From Paludibacter sp. (GTDB lineage Bacteria > Bacteroidota > Bacteroidia > Bacteroidales > Paludibacteraceae), in assembly GCA_028710415.1 (NCBI GenBank), contig JAQTUE010000039.1, positions 1 through 38,633 of the forward strand: a stretch of DNA of 38,633 nucleotides, given 5' to 3'. The notes under the pieces were generated by a model. It was not told the DNA's origin. It did not search any database and saw only the letters and a program-made list of their open reading frames with translations. Positions within the stretch are counted from its first letter, which is position 1; each line of letters begins with the position of its first letter. Shown here one piece after another: positions 8,105-16,899 of this stretch. The translations under genes and the position numbers were made by a program.

Positions 8105-11100
8105 ATGTTCTTAGACGTTTTTTTTGAAAAGGCGGCCGAACAGCATCCGGATGCTATTGCCATTGAGCAGGGGGAAATCCGCTATTCCTACCGGCAAGCT
8201 GACCGGATTGCAAATAAACTGGCTCATTTCCTGCAAATACAAGGCATTGCACCCGAAGACAAGGTGGTGATATTGTTGCCCCGATGCGCCTTTGTACCCA
8301 TTGCCATGCTTGCCGTATTGAAAGCAGGTGCAGCCTATATACCCCTTGATCCTGAAATACCGGCGGACCGGGTGAACTTTATCATGGAAGATTCGGAGGC
8401 TAAAATGCTGATTACTTCCGACACTATCCTGCAACGCATTGGCCTGGACCTGGAACCTTACCCGATATTCAATATTGACCATCAACTGATTGAAACAGAC
8501 AACCTGGTACATACCAAACCGGATGAATCCAGGCGATGCCTGAGCAACCTGTGTTATATCATTTATACTTCCGGTACCACAGGGAAACCCAAAGGCGTAC
8601 TGCTCGAACACCGGAATGTGGCCAACTACATACTGGGTGCCCGGCAGATCTACCCGATTGACAATACGTACCGGGCATTGCAGGGTTTCTCGGTATCCTT
8701 TGATGCATCAGTAGAGGAAATATGGGTGCCACTGTCGGTAGGTGCAACACTGGTGATCGGGACCTTTGACATCATGCGCTCGGGCGACAGGTTCTCGTCG
8801 ATGATGAACAAGCTGGACATAAACTTTCTTTCGTGTACTCCTACCCTGCTATCGATGGTTAAGGAAGATATCCCCGGACTGAAAATTCTGATCTTTGGAG
8901 GCGAGGTGTGCCCGAATGACATTGCCAACCGATGGTGTACCCCCGGAAAATTGGTATACAACACCTATGGACCCACCGAAGCGGCCGTGATAGCCACATA
9001 CCAGATATTAAAACCGGATGTTCCGGTTACCATTGGCGTGCCGTTACCGGGTTATGATGTGTTGATAGTAAACGACCAGCTCGTACCTGCCCTGGCTGGG
9101 GAAGAAGGAGAGATACTGATTGGCGGGAACAGCGTGGCACGCGGATACCTGAACCGGGAGGACCTGACAGCACAGAAATTTATTGAAACAGAACGATATA
9201 CAGGCACCCCGGAACGGTATTACCGTACCGGCGACCTGGCAAAACAGGCACCAAATGGAGAAATCATCTTTTTGGGAAGGTTCGATGCACAGGTAAAGGT
9301 GAGGGGGTTCAGGGTAGAACTCCCGGAAATTGAATGGATTATCATGCAATGCCGTGGTGTACAGGCAGCAGCTGTAGCACTCGATGCTGCTACCCAACAA
9401 CTGGCAGCCTATGTGGTTCAGAAAGAAAATGAAACCATTGACAGGGATGGGATCGCCCATTTGCTGCGGTATAAATTGCCGTACTATATGATTCCCTCGA
9501 CATTGGAAGTGATTGATTCTTTGCCCATGACGTCGAGCCAGAAGATTGACAGAAAAAGATTACCTGCACCCAGATCACCTTTGACTTCCCAGGTTCAAAA
9601 AAAGATCATCGCTCCTGCTACCGAATTAGAAAAGGAAATGGTACGTATCATAGCTAAAAATATCCATCGGGAAGACATCTCAATGGATGACAACTTCTTT
9701 GACGAACTGGGCGGTCATTCCCTGCTGGCAGCTTTGGTAGTCTCGGAAATGCGCGAACTGCAGATGTTTGAAAACATGTCGGTGGCAGATGTCTATAAGT
9801 TCCCGGTGCTGCATGACCTGGCAAAGGAGTTGGAAAAGAACAGGCCTATGAAGGAGACGGCGCCTAAACCGGAACGGGATATTCATAAACCTTCAAGGCT
9901 GAGCTATTATGTTTGTTCATTCTTTCAGGGGATATCCCTGTTCTTCCTGATCCTGCTTTTCGGGTTGGAATGGCTGGGACCGTTCTTTGTATACTCGTAC
10001 TATTACCAGGCCGATTTGGGAGTGTTTGACTCGTTGGTCATGATGTTACTGATGTATTTTGCCTTATTACCCGTGCTGTCGTTATTTGCCATTGGGTTTA
10101 AATGGGCAGTGATAGGACGCATCAAACCCGGCAAATACAAACTCTGGGGCAGTTATTATTTCAGGTTCTGGATTGTGGATAAAGTGATCAACATTTGCCC
10201 GATAACCTATTTCACAGGGACAAACCTGATGAATGTATTCCTGCGTATGGTAGGAGCCAAAGTAGGTAAAAACACCTATATCAACACATCAGCGATATCA
10301 GCATTTGACTTGCTTACTATTGGCGACAATGTAAGCATATGCACCGATTCACATCTAAGAGGCTATACCATTGCAGACGGATACCTGACTATTGGCAGCA
10401 TTGAAATAGGGGATGATGCATTTATAGGTACCCGGTGCTGCCTGTCGCAAAACAGCAGAATGGAATGGAATTCATCCATAGAGGATTTGACCCTGTTACC
10501 CGAAGGAATGGTGATACCGCAACACGAACACTGGGGAGGATCACCGGCTGTAAAACTAAGCAGGAACGAAATACCTGAACGGCGGAAATTGTGGTCGGTA
10601 CGGAATACACTGTTATTCTTCCTGAGCATATTCCTGATCCCGCTGATTACCATGATTGCTTATTTTCCCGGCATGATGTTAATTACCCACCTGGATTATT
10701 CCCATGAAAGTTATCATTTCCTGTGGCTGACCATTGGGGTTGGAGTATCGTTTGTGGTATTGCTGACTGTGATTATCACCATCCTGAAATGGGTCATGCT
10801 TGGAAATATCAAGGAAGGAAAATATCCCATCGACAGCATTTTCTATTATAAGAAATGGTTCTTCGACCAACTGATGAAACTAAGTCTGCAGGTGATCGGT
10901 ACCCTTTACACCACCCTGTACCTGCAAATCTGGTTCAGGATGCTGGGGGTGAAAATGGGAAAACGGGTCGAGATATCCACCGTGGAATTTATATCGCCCG
11001 ACCTGCTTGTTACCGGGGATGAATGTTTTCTGGCTGATTCGGTATCCGTTGGGGCAAGCCATGTGCGCAACGGTTATATTACAATTGCTAAGACCCATAT

Positions 11101-11983
11101 CGGGAACCGTACCTTTATTGGCAACAGCGCCGTGATCAGTCCGGATACCCGTCTGGGAAATGATGTGCTGGTAGGGGTACTTTCGAAAATGAGTACCAAA
11201 GACCTGCCTGCCCGGGATGGCACTTCCTGGTTCGGTTCGCCGGCTGTATACCTGCCTAAGCGGGATATCAATCATGATTTCACTGCTGAACAGACCTATA
11301 AACCGACCCGGAAATTATTCATCCAACGGTACTGCATTGAGTTCTTCAGGGTAACGCTCCCTACTACATTCTTTATCCTGCTGGCTTCACTGATCACAAA
11401 TGCGGTTTCATATTTACAGGTAGAAAGAAACCTGCTGGACCTGTTCCTTGTTTTTCCAATACTCTATGTGGCTGCATCAGGAATAGCCGTGCTGATAACT
11501 GCCCTTCTGAAATGGGTTATAATAGGCAAATACAAACCTTCAAAAAAACCACTCTGGAGCAATTATGTGTGGCGGAGCGAGCTGATCACCGGGATCTATG
11601 AAAACTTCCTGGTATTGTTCTTCCTGAACATCCTGACAGGCACCACGTTCCTGAAATACCCGTTGCGTTTGTTAGGGTGCAAGATCGGAAAAGGGGTTTG
11701 CCTGTACACCACCCAGGTAACTGAATTCGACCTGGTAAAAATTGATGATCACTCGGCCCTGAATGATAACTGTACCTTGCAGACCCATTTGTTTGAAGAC
11801 CGGGTAATGAAAATGTCGTACGTCAACATCGGAAAGCAATGCAGCGTGGGAGGCATGTCGGTGGTGTTGTATGACTCCAACATGGAAGATGGCTCATCAC
11901 TTGAACCGCTGTCGGTACTTATGAAAAGTGAGACCTTGCCAGCGAATACAAGTTTTGTGGGAGCACCGGCAAAGAAAGTTTGA
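8105..11983 (+). CDS. Pls/PosA-family single-module non-ribosomal peptide synthetase
   Basis: The 1292-residue protein combines an adenylation domain, a carrier domain and the unusual membrane C-terminus of epsilon-poly-lysine synthetase (Pls) relatives. Adenylation motifs are clear: IIYTSGTTGKPKG (about 155-167), NTYGPTEAA (about 288-296), YRTGDL, GRFDAQVKVRGFRVELPEIE and the C-terminal lysine motif SSQKIDRKRLP near 485. The carrier motif DELGGHSLL places the phosphopantetheine serine at residue 539. Six membrane helices follow in three pairs (about 600-670, 835-900, 1079-1140). Each pair ends in a KW..(I/L)G..K..K motif and leads into a soluble left-handed-helix-like domain, so the C-terminus is a threefold repeat. 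No condensation or thioesterase domain is present. Such enzymes make isopeptide-linked oligomers of one amino acid, but the monomer here is unknown. No phosphopantetheinyl transferase or export gene is adjacent. Confidence 0.9.
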   Translation: MFLDVFFEKAAEQHPDAIAIEQGEIRYSYRQADRIANKLAHFLQIQGIAPEDKVVILLPRCAFVPIAMLAVLKAGAAYIPLDPEIPADRVNFIMEDSEAKMLITSDTILQRIGLDLEPYPIFNIDHQLIETDNLVHTKPDESRRCLSNLCYIIYTSGTTGKPKGVLLEHRNVANYILGARQIYPIDNTYRALQGFSVSFDASVEEIWVPLSVGATLVIGTFDIMRSGDRFSSMMNKLDINFLSCTPTLLSMVKEDIPGLKILIFGGEVCPNDIANRWCTPGKLVYNTYGPTEAAVIATYQILKPDVPVTIGVPLPGYDVLIVNDQLVPALAGEEGEILIGGNSVARGYLNREDLTAQKFIETERYTGTPERYYRTGDLAKQAPNGEIIFLGRFDAQVKVRGFRVELPEIEWIIMQCRGVQAAAVALDAATQQLAAYVVQKENETIDRDGIAHLLRYKLPYYMIPSTLEVIDSLPMTSSQKIDRKRLPAPRSPLTSQVQKKIIAPATELEKEMVRIIAKNIHREDISMDDNFFDELGGHSLLAALVVSEMRELQMFENMSVADVYKFPVLHDLAKELEKNRPMKETAPKPERDIHKPSRLSYYVCSFFQGISLFFLILLFGLEWLGPFFVYSYYYQADLGVFDSLVMMLLMYFALLPVLSLFAIGFKWAVIGRIKPGKYKLWGSYYFRFWIVDKVINICPITYFTGTNLMNVFLRMVGAKVGKNTYINTSAISAFDLLTIGDNVSICTDSHLRGYTIADGYLTIGSIEIGDDAFIGTRCCLSQNSRMEWNSSIEDLTLLPEGMVIPQHEHWGGSPAVKLSRNEIPERRKLWSVRNTLLFFLSIFLIPLITMIAYFPGMMLITHLDYSHESYHFLWLTIGVGVSFVVLLTVIITILKWVMLGNIKEGKYPIDSIFYYKKWFFDQLMKLSLQVIGTLYTTLYLQIWFRMLGVKMGKRVEISTVEFISPDLLVTGDECFLADSVSVGASHVRNGYITIAKTHIGNRTFIGNSAVISPDTRLGNDVLVGVLSKMSTKDLPARDGTSWFGSPAVYLPKRDINHDFTAEQTYKPTRKLFIQRYCIEFFRVTLPTTFFILLASLITNAVSYLQVERNLLDLFLVFPILYVAASGIAVLITALLKWVIIGKYKPSKKPLWSNYVWRSELITGIYENFLVLFFLNILTGTTFLKYPLRLLGCKIGKGVCLYTTQVTEFDLVKIDDHSALNDNCTLQTHLFEDRVMKMSYVNIGKQCSVGGMSVVLYDSNMEDGSSLEPLSVLMKSETLPANTSFVGAPAKKV

Positions 11984-11990
11984 AGAAAAA

Positions 11991-12024
11991 CGTTCCGTGT
12001 TCAATGTTCCGTGTTCCGCGTTTT
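11991..12024. repeat. GTTCCGTGTTC-type simple repeat
   Basis: CGTTCCGTGTTC is followed by ATGTTCCGTG and TTCCGCG. Inverted-orientation relatives (ACACGGAAC, GAACACGGAACAC) occur at 15380-15416, on the other side of the acs-DMT block. Confidence 0.5.
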
Positions 12025-12066
12025 AGGGGATGAAACGTTCTGCAATTGGAAGAAGTAATTAATAAA

Positions 12067-12097
12067 GTGAGGGCTTCACTCCGAGTGAAGCCCTCAC
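12067..12097. terminator. Perfect 14-bp hairpin between convergent genes
   Basis: GTGAGGGCTTCACT (12067-12080) and AGTGAAGCCCTCAC (12084-12097) pair perfectly around a CCG loop. It lies between the convergent NRPS and acs genes. Only the minus-strand side is followed by a T-rich tail (CTTTATTA), so it most likely ends acs transcription, possibly acting in both directions. Confidence 0.7.
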
Positions 12098-12140
12098 TAA
12101 CATCCAATCAACCAATTAACTAATTAACCAATTAACCAAA

Positions 12141-14036
12141 TTACTCTTCCAGCGTTGATACATCTCCTTCGTCCTGACCCAATGCACGTGCTTTCAGCAC
12201 ACGGCGCATAATTTTACCACTACGTGTTTTAGGAAGGGATTCTGTAAACAGGATTTCTTCAGGCCTAGCAATCGGTCCCATCATATTGGATACATGATTC
12301 TTTATTTCAGTCTCCAGTTCACGGGATGGTGTGGCACCGTTTTTCAGGATCACAAAAGCATGAATGGCATTTCCTTTTAAGACATGAGGCAACGGGATTA
12401 CTGCAGCTTCCACAACCAGGGAATGACTCACCAGGGCACTTTCTATTTCTGCAGTTCCAAGCCTGTATCCACTGACTTTGATAACATCATCACTACGTCC
12501 TATTACCCAAATATACTCGTCTTCGTCCATCTTGGCCGAATCACCGGGATGATACCAACCTTCCTTTTCATATTTCTTCCAGTATGTTTCAATAAATTTC
12601 TCAGGGTCTTTGTAAATCCCTGCAGCCAGGCCGGGCCATATACTCTTAATGACCAACGCACCTTCTTCCCCTGCTTTGACCTGTTGATGATTTTCATCAA
12701 CTACTCCTACTTCAACACCAAAAAATGGTTTGCTGGCAGAACCCGGCTTTAATGGCATGATTGGCAACGGGGTAATCATGATACCTCCTGTTTCCGTTTG
12801 CCACCAGGTATCCATGATCGGACAGTTTTCATTCCCTACCACCTTGTAATACCATCGCCAGGCTTCCGGATTAATTGGTTCACCCACCGAGCCCAGCAAA
12901 CGCAAAGAACTTAAATCATGCCGGGATACCCAGGAATCACCAAAACGCATTAACCCCCGGATGGCTGTTGGTGAAGTATAAAGGATATTGATACCATATT
13001 TCTCAATCATGCGCCACCACCGGTTTGGATACGGATGGTTGGGAGCACCCTCATACATAAAAATGGTCGCCCCGTTGATAAGGGGTGAATAAACCATGTA
13101 ACTGTGCCCGGTAATCCAACCTGGATCGGCTGCACACCAGAAGCGGTCCTCGGGCTTGATATCAAAAACAAGACGGTGGGTCGTAGAAGTATAAACGCTA
13201 TACCCGCCATGGGTATGGATCATTCCTTTGGGCTTGCCGGTGGATCCGGAGGTATACAACAGGAACAGCATATCATTGGCACTTGTTTCCTCTGTTTCAC
13301 ATTTGGGACTTGCAATGGGGAGCGATTCCAGGTCATGGTACCAGTAATCACGGTCGTTTTCCATATACACTTCCTGGCCGGTTCTTTTTACTGTTATGAC
13401 CACTTCAACTGTCGGGCACAAGACAACCGCTTCGTTGACAATACTTTTAAGATCATTTATTTTCCCTCTTCGATACCCACCATCAGCAGTTACAATAACC
13501 CTGGATTCGGCATCCCTGATCCTTTCGGAAAGGGCTTCATGACTAAATCCACCATAAACCACACTATGCACAGCTCCAATCTTAGCACAGGCAAGCATGG
13601 CAAATACCTGCTCAGGAATCTGAGGCATGTAGATAGTGACAATATTGCCTTTTTTGACCCCCATACTTTTCAGGACATTGGCAAACTTTGAAACTTCACG
13701 GTTTAAGGCATGATAGGAGAATGTACGTACATCGCCATTCTCACCTTCCCAGATAATGGCTAGCTTATTACGGTTTGCAGTTTTTAAATGGCGGTCGATA
13801 GCATTGTGAACAATATTGATTTTACCTCCCTGAAACCATTTATAAAAAGGCTTCTCCGATTCGTCCACCACTTTATCCCATTTCTTATACCACTCGAGAT
13901 ATTCTGCCTGTTCTGCCCAGAATTGATCCCTGTTTTCGATGGAATAGGCATATAATTTATCGTACTCTTTTACATTTGCCTGTCCGATACTATCTTCCGA
14001 AGGAAAATACATGTTCCGTTGTTCGTCAAAAGTCAT
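12141..14036 (-). CDS. acs: Acetyl-CoA synthetase (AMP-forming)
   Basis: This cytosolic enzyme converts acetate, ATP and CoA into acetyl-CoA, AMP and pyrophosphate. The 631 residues are close to the usual 630-660. The N-terminal ACAS segment (YKKWDKVVDES, FQGGKINIVHNAIDRHL) precedes the ATP-binding motif LYTSGSTGKPKGMIHTHGG (about 260-278). The acetate-pocket region DTWWQTETGG (about 409-418) keeps the tryptophan that restricts the pocket to acetate. The CoA/hinge region DVIKVSGYRLGTAEIESAL and the C-terminal PKTRSGKIMRR, whose lysine (about 609) is the acylation-regulated catalytic residue in other Acs enzymes, are both present. It is convergent with the NRPS. A 369-bp gap separates it from the DMT gene upstream, so it probably has its own promoter. 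Confidence 0.95.
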   Translation of the reverse strand: MTFDEQRNMYFPSEDSIGQANVKEYDKLYAYSIENRDQFWAEQAEYLEWYKKWDKVVDESEKPFYKWFQGGKINIVHNAIDRHLKTANRNKLAIIWEGENGDVRTFSYHALNREVSKFANVLKSMGVKKGNIVTIYMPQIPEQVFAMLACAKIGAVHSVVYGGFSHEALSERIRDAESRVIVTADGGYRRGKINDLKSIVNEAVVLCPTVEVVITVKRTGQEVYMENDRDYWYHDLESLPIASPKCETEETSANDMLFLLYTSGSTGKPKGMIHTHGGYSVYTSTTHRLVFDIKPEDRFWCAADPGWITGHSYMVYSPLINGATIFMYEGAPNHPYPNRWWRMIEKYGINILYTSPTAIRGLMRFGDSWVSRHDLSSLRLLGSVGEPINPEAWRWYYKVVGNENCPIMDTWWQTETGGIMITPLPIMPLKPGSASKPFFGVEVGVVDENHQQVKAGEEGALVIKSIWPGLAAGIYKDPEKFIETYWKKYEKEGWYHPGDSAKMDEDEYIWVIGRSDDVIKVSGYRLGTAEIESALVSHSLVVEAAVIPLPHVLKGNAIHAFVILKNGATPSRELETEIKNHVSNMMGPIARPEEILFTESLPKTRSGKIMRRVLKARALGQDEGDVSTLEE

Positions 14037-14094
14037 AATAAAGATATTTAAGGATGAATACTAATACAAGTGCTTACAATTGAAAATACAACAA

Positions 14095-14135
14095 GATTTA
14101 ATGCTTATTATTTAATAGTTATTTAGCATTAAATC
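14095..14135. promoter_or_regulatory. Inverted repeat upstream of acs
   Basis: GATTTAATGCT (14095-14105) and AGCATTAAATC (14125-14135) are a perfect 11-bp inverted repeat with a 19-bp AT-rich spacer, 59-99 bp upstream of the acs start codon. It could be an operator or part of the acs promoter region. No exact TAnnTTTG was found beside it. Confidence 0.4.
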
Positions 14136-14297
14136 TATCAAATTGATTTTTAGTGTAATAATATTGGTATTCTAACAATCATTACCCGTTTTAGTTTTTC
14201 TTTGAATCAACATTTAAAGATAAGAATATGTTGTATACAAGAGAATGATCTTTTAGTCGGTAGTAAGTAGTAGGTAGAAAGAGATTAGGGAAAAGCA

Positions 14298-14323
14298 GGT
14301 AGTAGGTAGTAGGTAGTAGGTAG
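14298..14323. repeat. Short 7-bp tandem repeat (GGTAGTA)
   Basis: GGTAGTA is repeated three times and followed by GGTAG. A degenerate relative lies at 14259-14276. The gap 14037-14405 otherwise holds only the acs upstream inverted repeat and AT-rich sequence. Confidence 0.7.
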
Positions 14324-14405
14324 AAAGAAGCATGAATCATAAGTACAAACAAATTTGAAGACGAAACAGATCAAAACAATAAATCTTTTACAGAATAGCA
14401 GTAAA

Positions 14406-15335
14406 TTATTTACGCATTGATTTAGCGACTTTCTCAGCTTCCAACTGTGCTCTCGATTTACTTTGGGTAACAATATAAACACCTGCAAAGACCAGGACTC
14501 CTGACAGGGTTTTTTCAATACCAAAAGTATCAAGGCCAATAAAAACAGCCACCATCGAAGCTACAACAGGCTGTACATAGTTGTACATGCTTAAAGTCGT
14601 TGGCCGCAGGATCTTTTGACCGATAGGGATAAGCAAATATCCTAAAAAAGTAGCAAAGAGGACTACGTACCCGATTCGCCAATAAGTACCGGAAGAGAGC
14701 AACGAAAAGTCGGTTTGCATGAGTGGTTTATAACAAAAAGGGAGGCAAGTGATGGTACCAAAAAGAAACATCCATTTCATGACGGTAACGGGTGAATAAC
14801 GGGATATTAAATCTTTGAAAACAGTAAGGTAAATTGCAAAGGAAGCAACACCTCCGAATACAATGATATTGCCCCAGAAATTACTATTACCGACATGAAG
14901 TGTATGGCTGGTAAATACCAGTAATAAAGCTCCGGAAGCGCCAACCAACACGCCTATAGATTTGAGCAGGGTAATCGGTTCCTTGATAATAACAGCAGCC
15001 AGAATCATGGTGACAATGGGCAACAAGGTGACTACTATGGATGCATCGATGGGAGAAGTCATTGATAGTCCAATGAAATAGGGCAATTGATTCAACGATA
15101 GAGCAAATAATGATGCAAAAAACAAGAGTAAGATATCCTTAGCAGGAACATGTTCCTTCTTTGTAAAAAAAGATACAAGCCAGAATAACAGGAATCCTCC
15201 ACCCAGACGGAAAAACGTAAGTGTATAGGGGCTAAGTATTTCGGGCATAATGATTCTTGAAACAGGTATGTTTAATCCAAAAATCATATTTGCCGAAAAC
15301 ATGGCTAAATGTCCGTTCAATTTATTATTTTCCAT
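14406..15335 (-). CDS. DMT superfamily transporter (EamA family)
   Basis: The 309-residue protein has about ten hydrophobic helices in two homologous halves, as in EamA transporters. Half one starts GHLAMFSANMIFGLNIPVSR and contains LPYFIGLSMTSPIDASIVVTLLPIVT and IIKEPITLLKSIGVLVGASGALLL. Half two starts WGNIIVFGGVASFAIYL and contains YNYVQPVVASMVAVFIGLDTF. A short basic cytoplasmic tail (LEAEKVAKSMRK) ends it. Family members export amino acids or other metabolites, but the substrate is unknown here. The start at 15335 lies only 7 nt after an exact -7 element, so either the mRNA is nearly leaderless or translation begins at Met12 (15302). Confidence 0.88.
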   Translation of the reverse strand: MENNKLNGHLAMFSANMIFGLNIPVSRIIMPEILSPYTLTFFRLGGGFLLFWLVSFFTKKEHVPAKDILLLFFASLFALSLNQLPYFIGLSMTSPIDASIVVTLLPIVTMILAAVIIKEPITLLKSIGVLVGASGALLLVFTSHTLHVGNSNFWGNIIVFGGVASFAIYLTVFKDLISRYSPVTVMKWMFLFGTITCLPFCYKPLMQTDFSLLSSGTYWRIGYVVLFATFLGYLLIPIGQKILRPTTLSMYNYVQPVVASMVAVFIGLDTFGIEKTLSGVLVFAGVYIVTQSKSRAQLEAEKVAKSMRK

Positions 15336-15342
15336 AAGGGTG

Positions 15343-15350
15343 CAAAGATA
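15343..15350 (-). promoter_or_regulatory. Bacteroidota -7 promoter element for the DMT transporter
   Basis: On the minus strand this reads TATCTTTG, an exact TAnnTTTG match. It ends 7 nt before the annotated ATG, so the predicted leader is about 5 nt or less. Confidence 0.6.
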
Positions 15351-15379
15351 CTAAAAGTTTAATCAGTCAGAAAACAAAC

Positions 15380-15416
15380 GAAACACGGAACGCAGAACAC
15401 GGAACACAGAACGCAA
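15380..15416. repeat. GAACACGGAAC-type simple repeat
   Basis: AAACACGGAACGCAGAAC is followed by ACGGAACACAGAACGC. This is the inverted-orientation counterpart of the repeat at 11991-12024. Confidence 0.5.
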
Positions 15417-15459
15417 AATAAAGTATTATTAAACTTTTCAAACATTCTTACTCCTGTAA

Positions 15460-15491
15460 TTTGCTTGTTTCGAGAATAGTGCTTAGTTTTG
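15460..15491 (+). promoter_or_regulatory. Bacteroidota promoter for the alanine-dehydrogenase-like gene
   Basis: A -33 TTTG (15460-15463) and a -7 TAGTTTTG (15484-15491, exact TAnnTTTG) are separated by 20 bp, the expected spacing. The leader would be about 20 nt. Confidence 0.75.
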
Positions 15492-15516
15492 TAGTCAACA
15501 TAAAATACTTTCAACT

Positions 15517-16719
15517 ATGAAGCATAATGTCAAAGAGCAACGATCACTTTTCCCTGAAGAGTGCCTGTTACGTGAAATAGCAAAACAACCCCGGTTATCA
15601 ATCGGTATTCCAAAAGAAAATTCAGCAGTTGAAACCCGCCTTGCGCTGACCCCTGAAGGCGTTGCGATTGTTACCGAGGAAGGGCATAGTGTTTATGTTG
15701 AACGCGGTGCAGGTGTTCCAATGCAGTATTCCGACCTGCAATACAGTGAAGCGGGAGCTTTTATGGTGGATTCTGCCTCCGAAGTTTTCAGTGCGGACCT
15801 GGTACTAAAAATTGCACCCCCTACCATTGAAGAATTAAATATGATGCACGACAGGTCGGCTATTATGTCCATGCTACAGCTTACCAATATGTCAACAGAA
15901 TGCATTAAATTGATGATGTCAAAGAAGATGAATGCCGTAGCCTATGAATTAATAAAGGATGAACAAAAGCAATTTCCGGTAGTCAGTTCCATTTCTGAAA
16001 TAGAAGGAAATACGGCTATCGCTGTTGCAGCTGAGTTGATGAGTAATGAACGGGGTGGCAAGGGAATATTATTAGGAGGAGTAGCAGGCATTTCACCAAC
16101 CGAAATACTTATCTTAGGTGCAGGCATTACTGGCTCAGTAGCTGCACGAACAGCACTGGCATTAGGTGCCACCGTTAAGATTTTTGACCACGATATAAAT
16201 AAATTACGTAAAATCCAACATTACCTGGGCCAACAGGTCTTCACATCAGTGATTCATCCGGCAGTTATATTTAAAGCCCTTCAGACTGCCGATGCAGTGA
16301 TTGGCAACCTCAGGTATATCAATGGTTCCGAACGTTTCATGATTTCAGAGGAACTGGTAAAAACCATGAAGCTAGGAGCAATTATCATAGATATGAGTGT
16401 GGACCAGGGCGGTTGCTTTGAAACTTCCGAATGCCGCACCCTGCAAAATCCGGTCTATGAAAAACATGGCATCATCCATTATTGTGTTCCTAACATATCT
16501 GCACGAGTTGCCCGAACCTCTTCCATGGCATTAAGCAATATCTTTGCCCCTGTATTGCTTAAAATCGGAAATTCAGGAAGTGTGGATTCAGCCATTAAAG
16601 AAAGTACCGGCTTCAGGCATGGGGCTTATGTCTTTGGCGGAGTACTGGTAAACCATCTCATTGGGAATTATTATGGTATTATTGCCAACGATATAGGCTT
16701 GTTGCTGGCAGGATATTGA
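15517..16719 (+). CDS. Alanine dehydrogenase-like NAD(P)-binding protein with altered active site
   Basis: The 400-residue protein has the AlaDh/PNT fold. The N-terminal substrate region contains IPKENSAVETRLALTPEG (Arg41 corresponds to the pyruvate-binding Arg15 of mycobacterial Ald). A Rossmann motif LGAGITGSVAARTALALGA sits at about 201-219, and MSVDQGGCFETS carries Asp296, equivalent to the catalytic aspartate. Two other active-site residues look different. The usual KVKEP is KIAPP here, so the Lys75 position is Ala, and the usual LHLA histidine is replaced in MLQLTN by Gln121. It is about 30 residues longer at the N-terminus than classical Ald. It may still be an alanine dehydrogenase variant common in Bacteroidota, or it may have another role. 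A strong promoter lies just upstream and the gene appears monocistronic. Confidence 0.75.
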   Translation: MKHNVKEQRSLFPEECLLREIAKQPRLSIGIPKENSAVETRLALTPEGVAIVTEEGHSVYVERGAGVPMQYSDLQYSEAGAFMVDSASEVFSADLVLKIAPPTIEELNMMHDRSAIMSMLQLTNMSTECIKLMMSKKMNAVAYELIKDEQKQFPVVSSISEIEGNTAIAVAAELMSNERGGKGILLGGVAGISPTEILILGAGITGSVAARTALALGATVKIFDHDINKLRKIQHYLGQQVFTSVIHPAVIFKALQTADAVIGNLRYINGSERFMISEELVKTMKLGAIIIDMSVDQGGCFETSECRTLQNPVYEKHGIIHYCVPNISARVARTSSMALSNIFAPVLLKIGNSGSVDSAIKESTGFRHGAYVFGGVLVNHLIGNYYGIIANDIGLLLAGY

Positions 16720-16748
16720 ATTATGTATTATGAACTGCGTTCTGCCAA

Positions 16749-16779
16749 TTGCAAGCTAATTTGATTTTGTATATCTTTG
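16749..16779 (+). promoter_or_regulatory. Bacteroidota promoter for rel
   Basis: TTG at 16749-16751 and TATCTTTG at 16772-16779 are separated by 20 bp. The predicted leader is about 115 nt and contains a perfect 20-bp palindrome at 16835-16854 (GATCATTTTT and its complement). Confidence 0.65.
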
Positions 16780-16899
16780 CAATACTATTCAATAGATTAC
16801 TTTACTATATTGTTTATAATGATATAACCCGGATGATCATTTTTAAAAATGATCCTGATGACCTATAACCTCTGACCTTTACCAGATAATTGATAATGT

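Noticed and set aside
13104..13691. 195-residue plus-strand ORF opposite acs
   Set aside because: It overlaps conserved acs sequence completely and lacks its own start context or domains.
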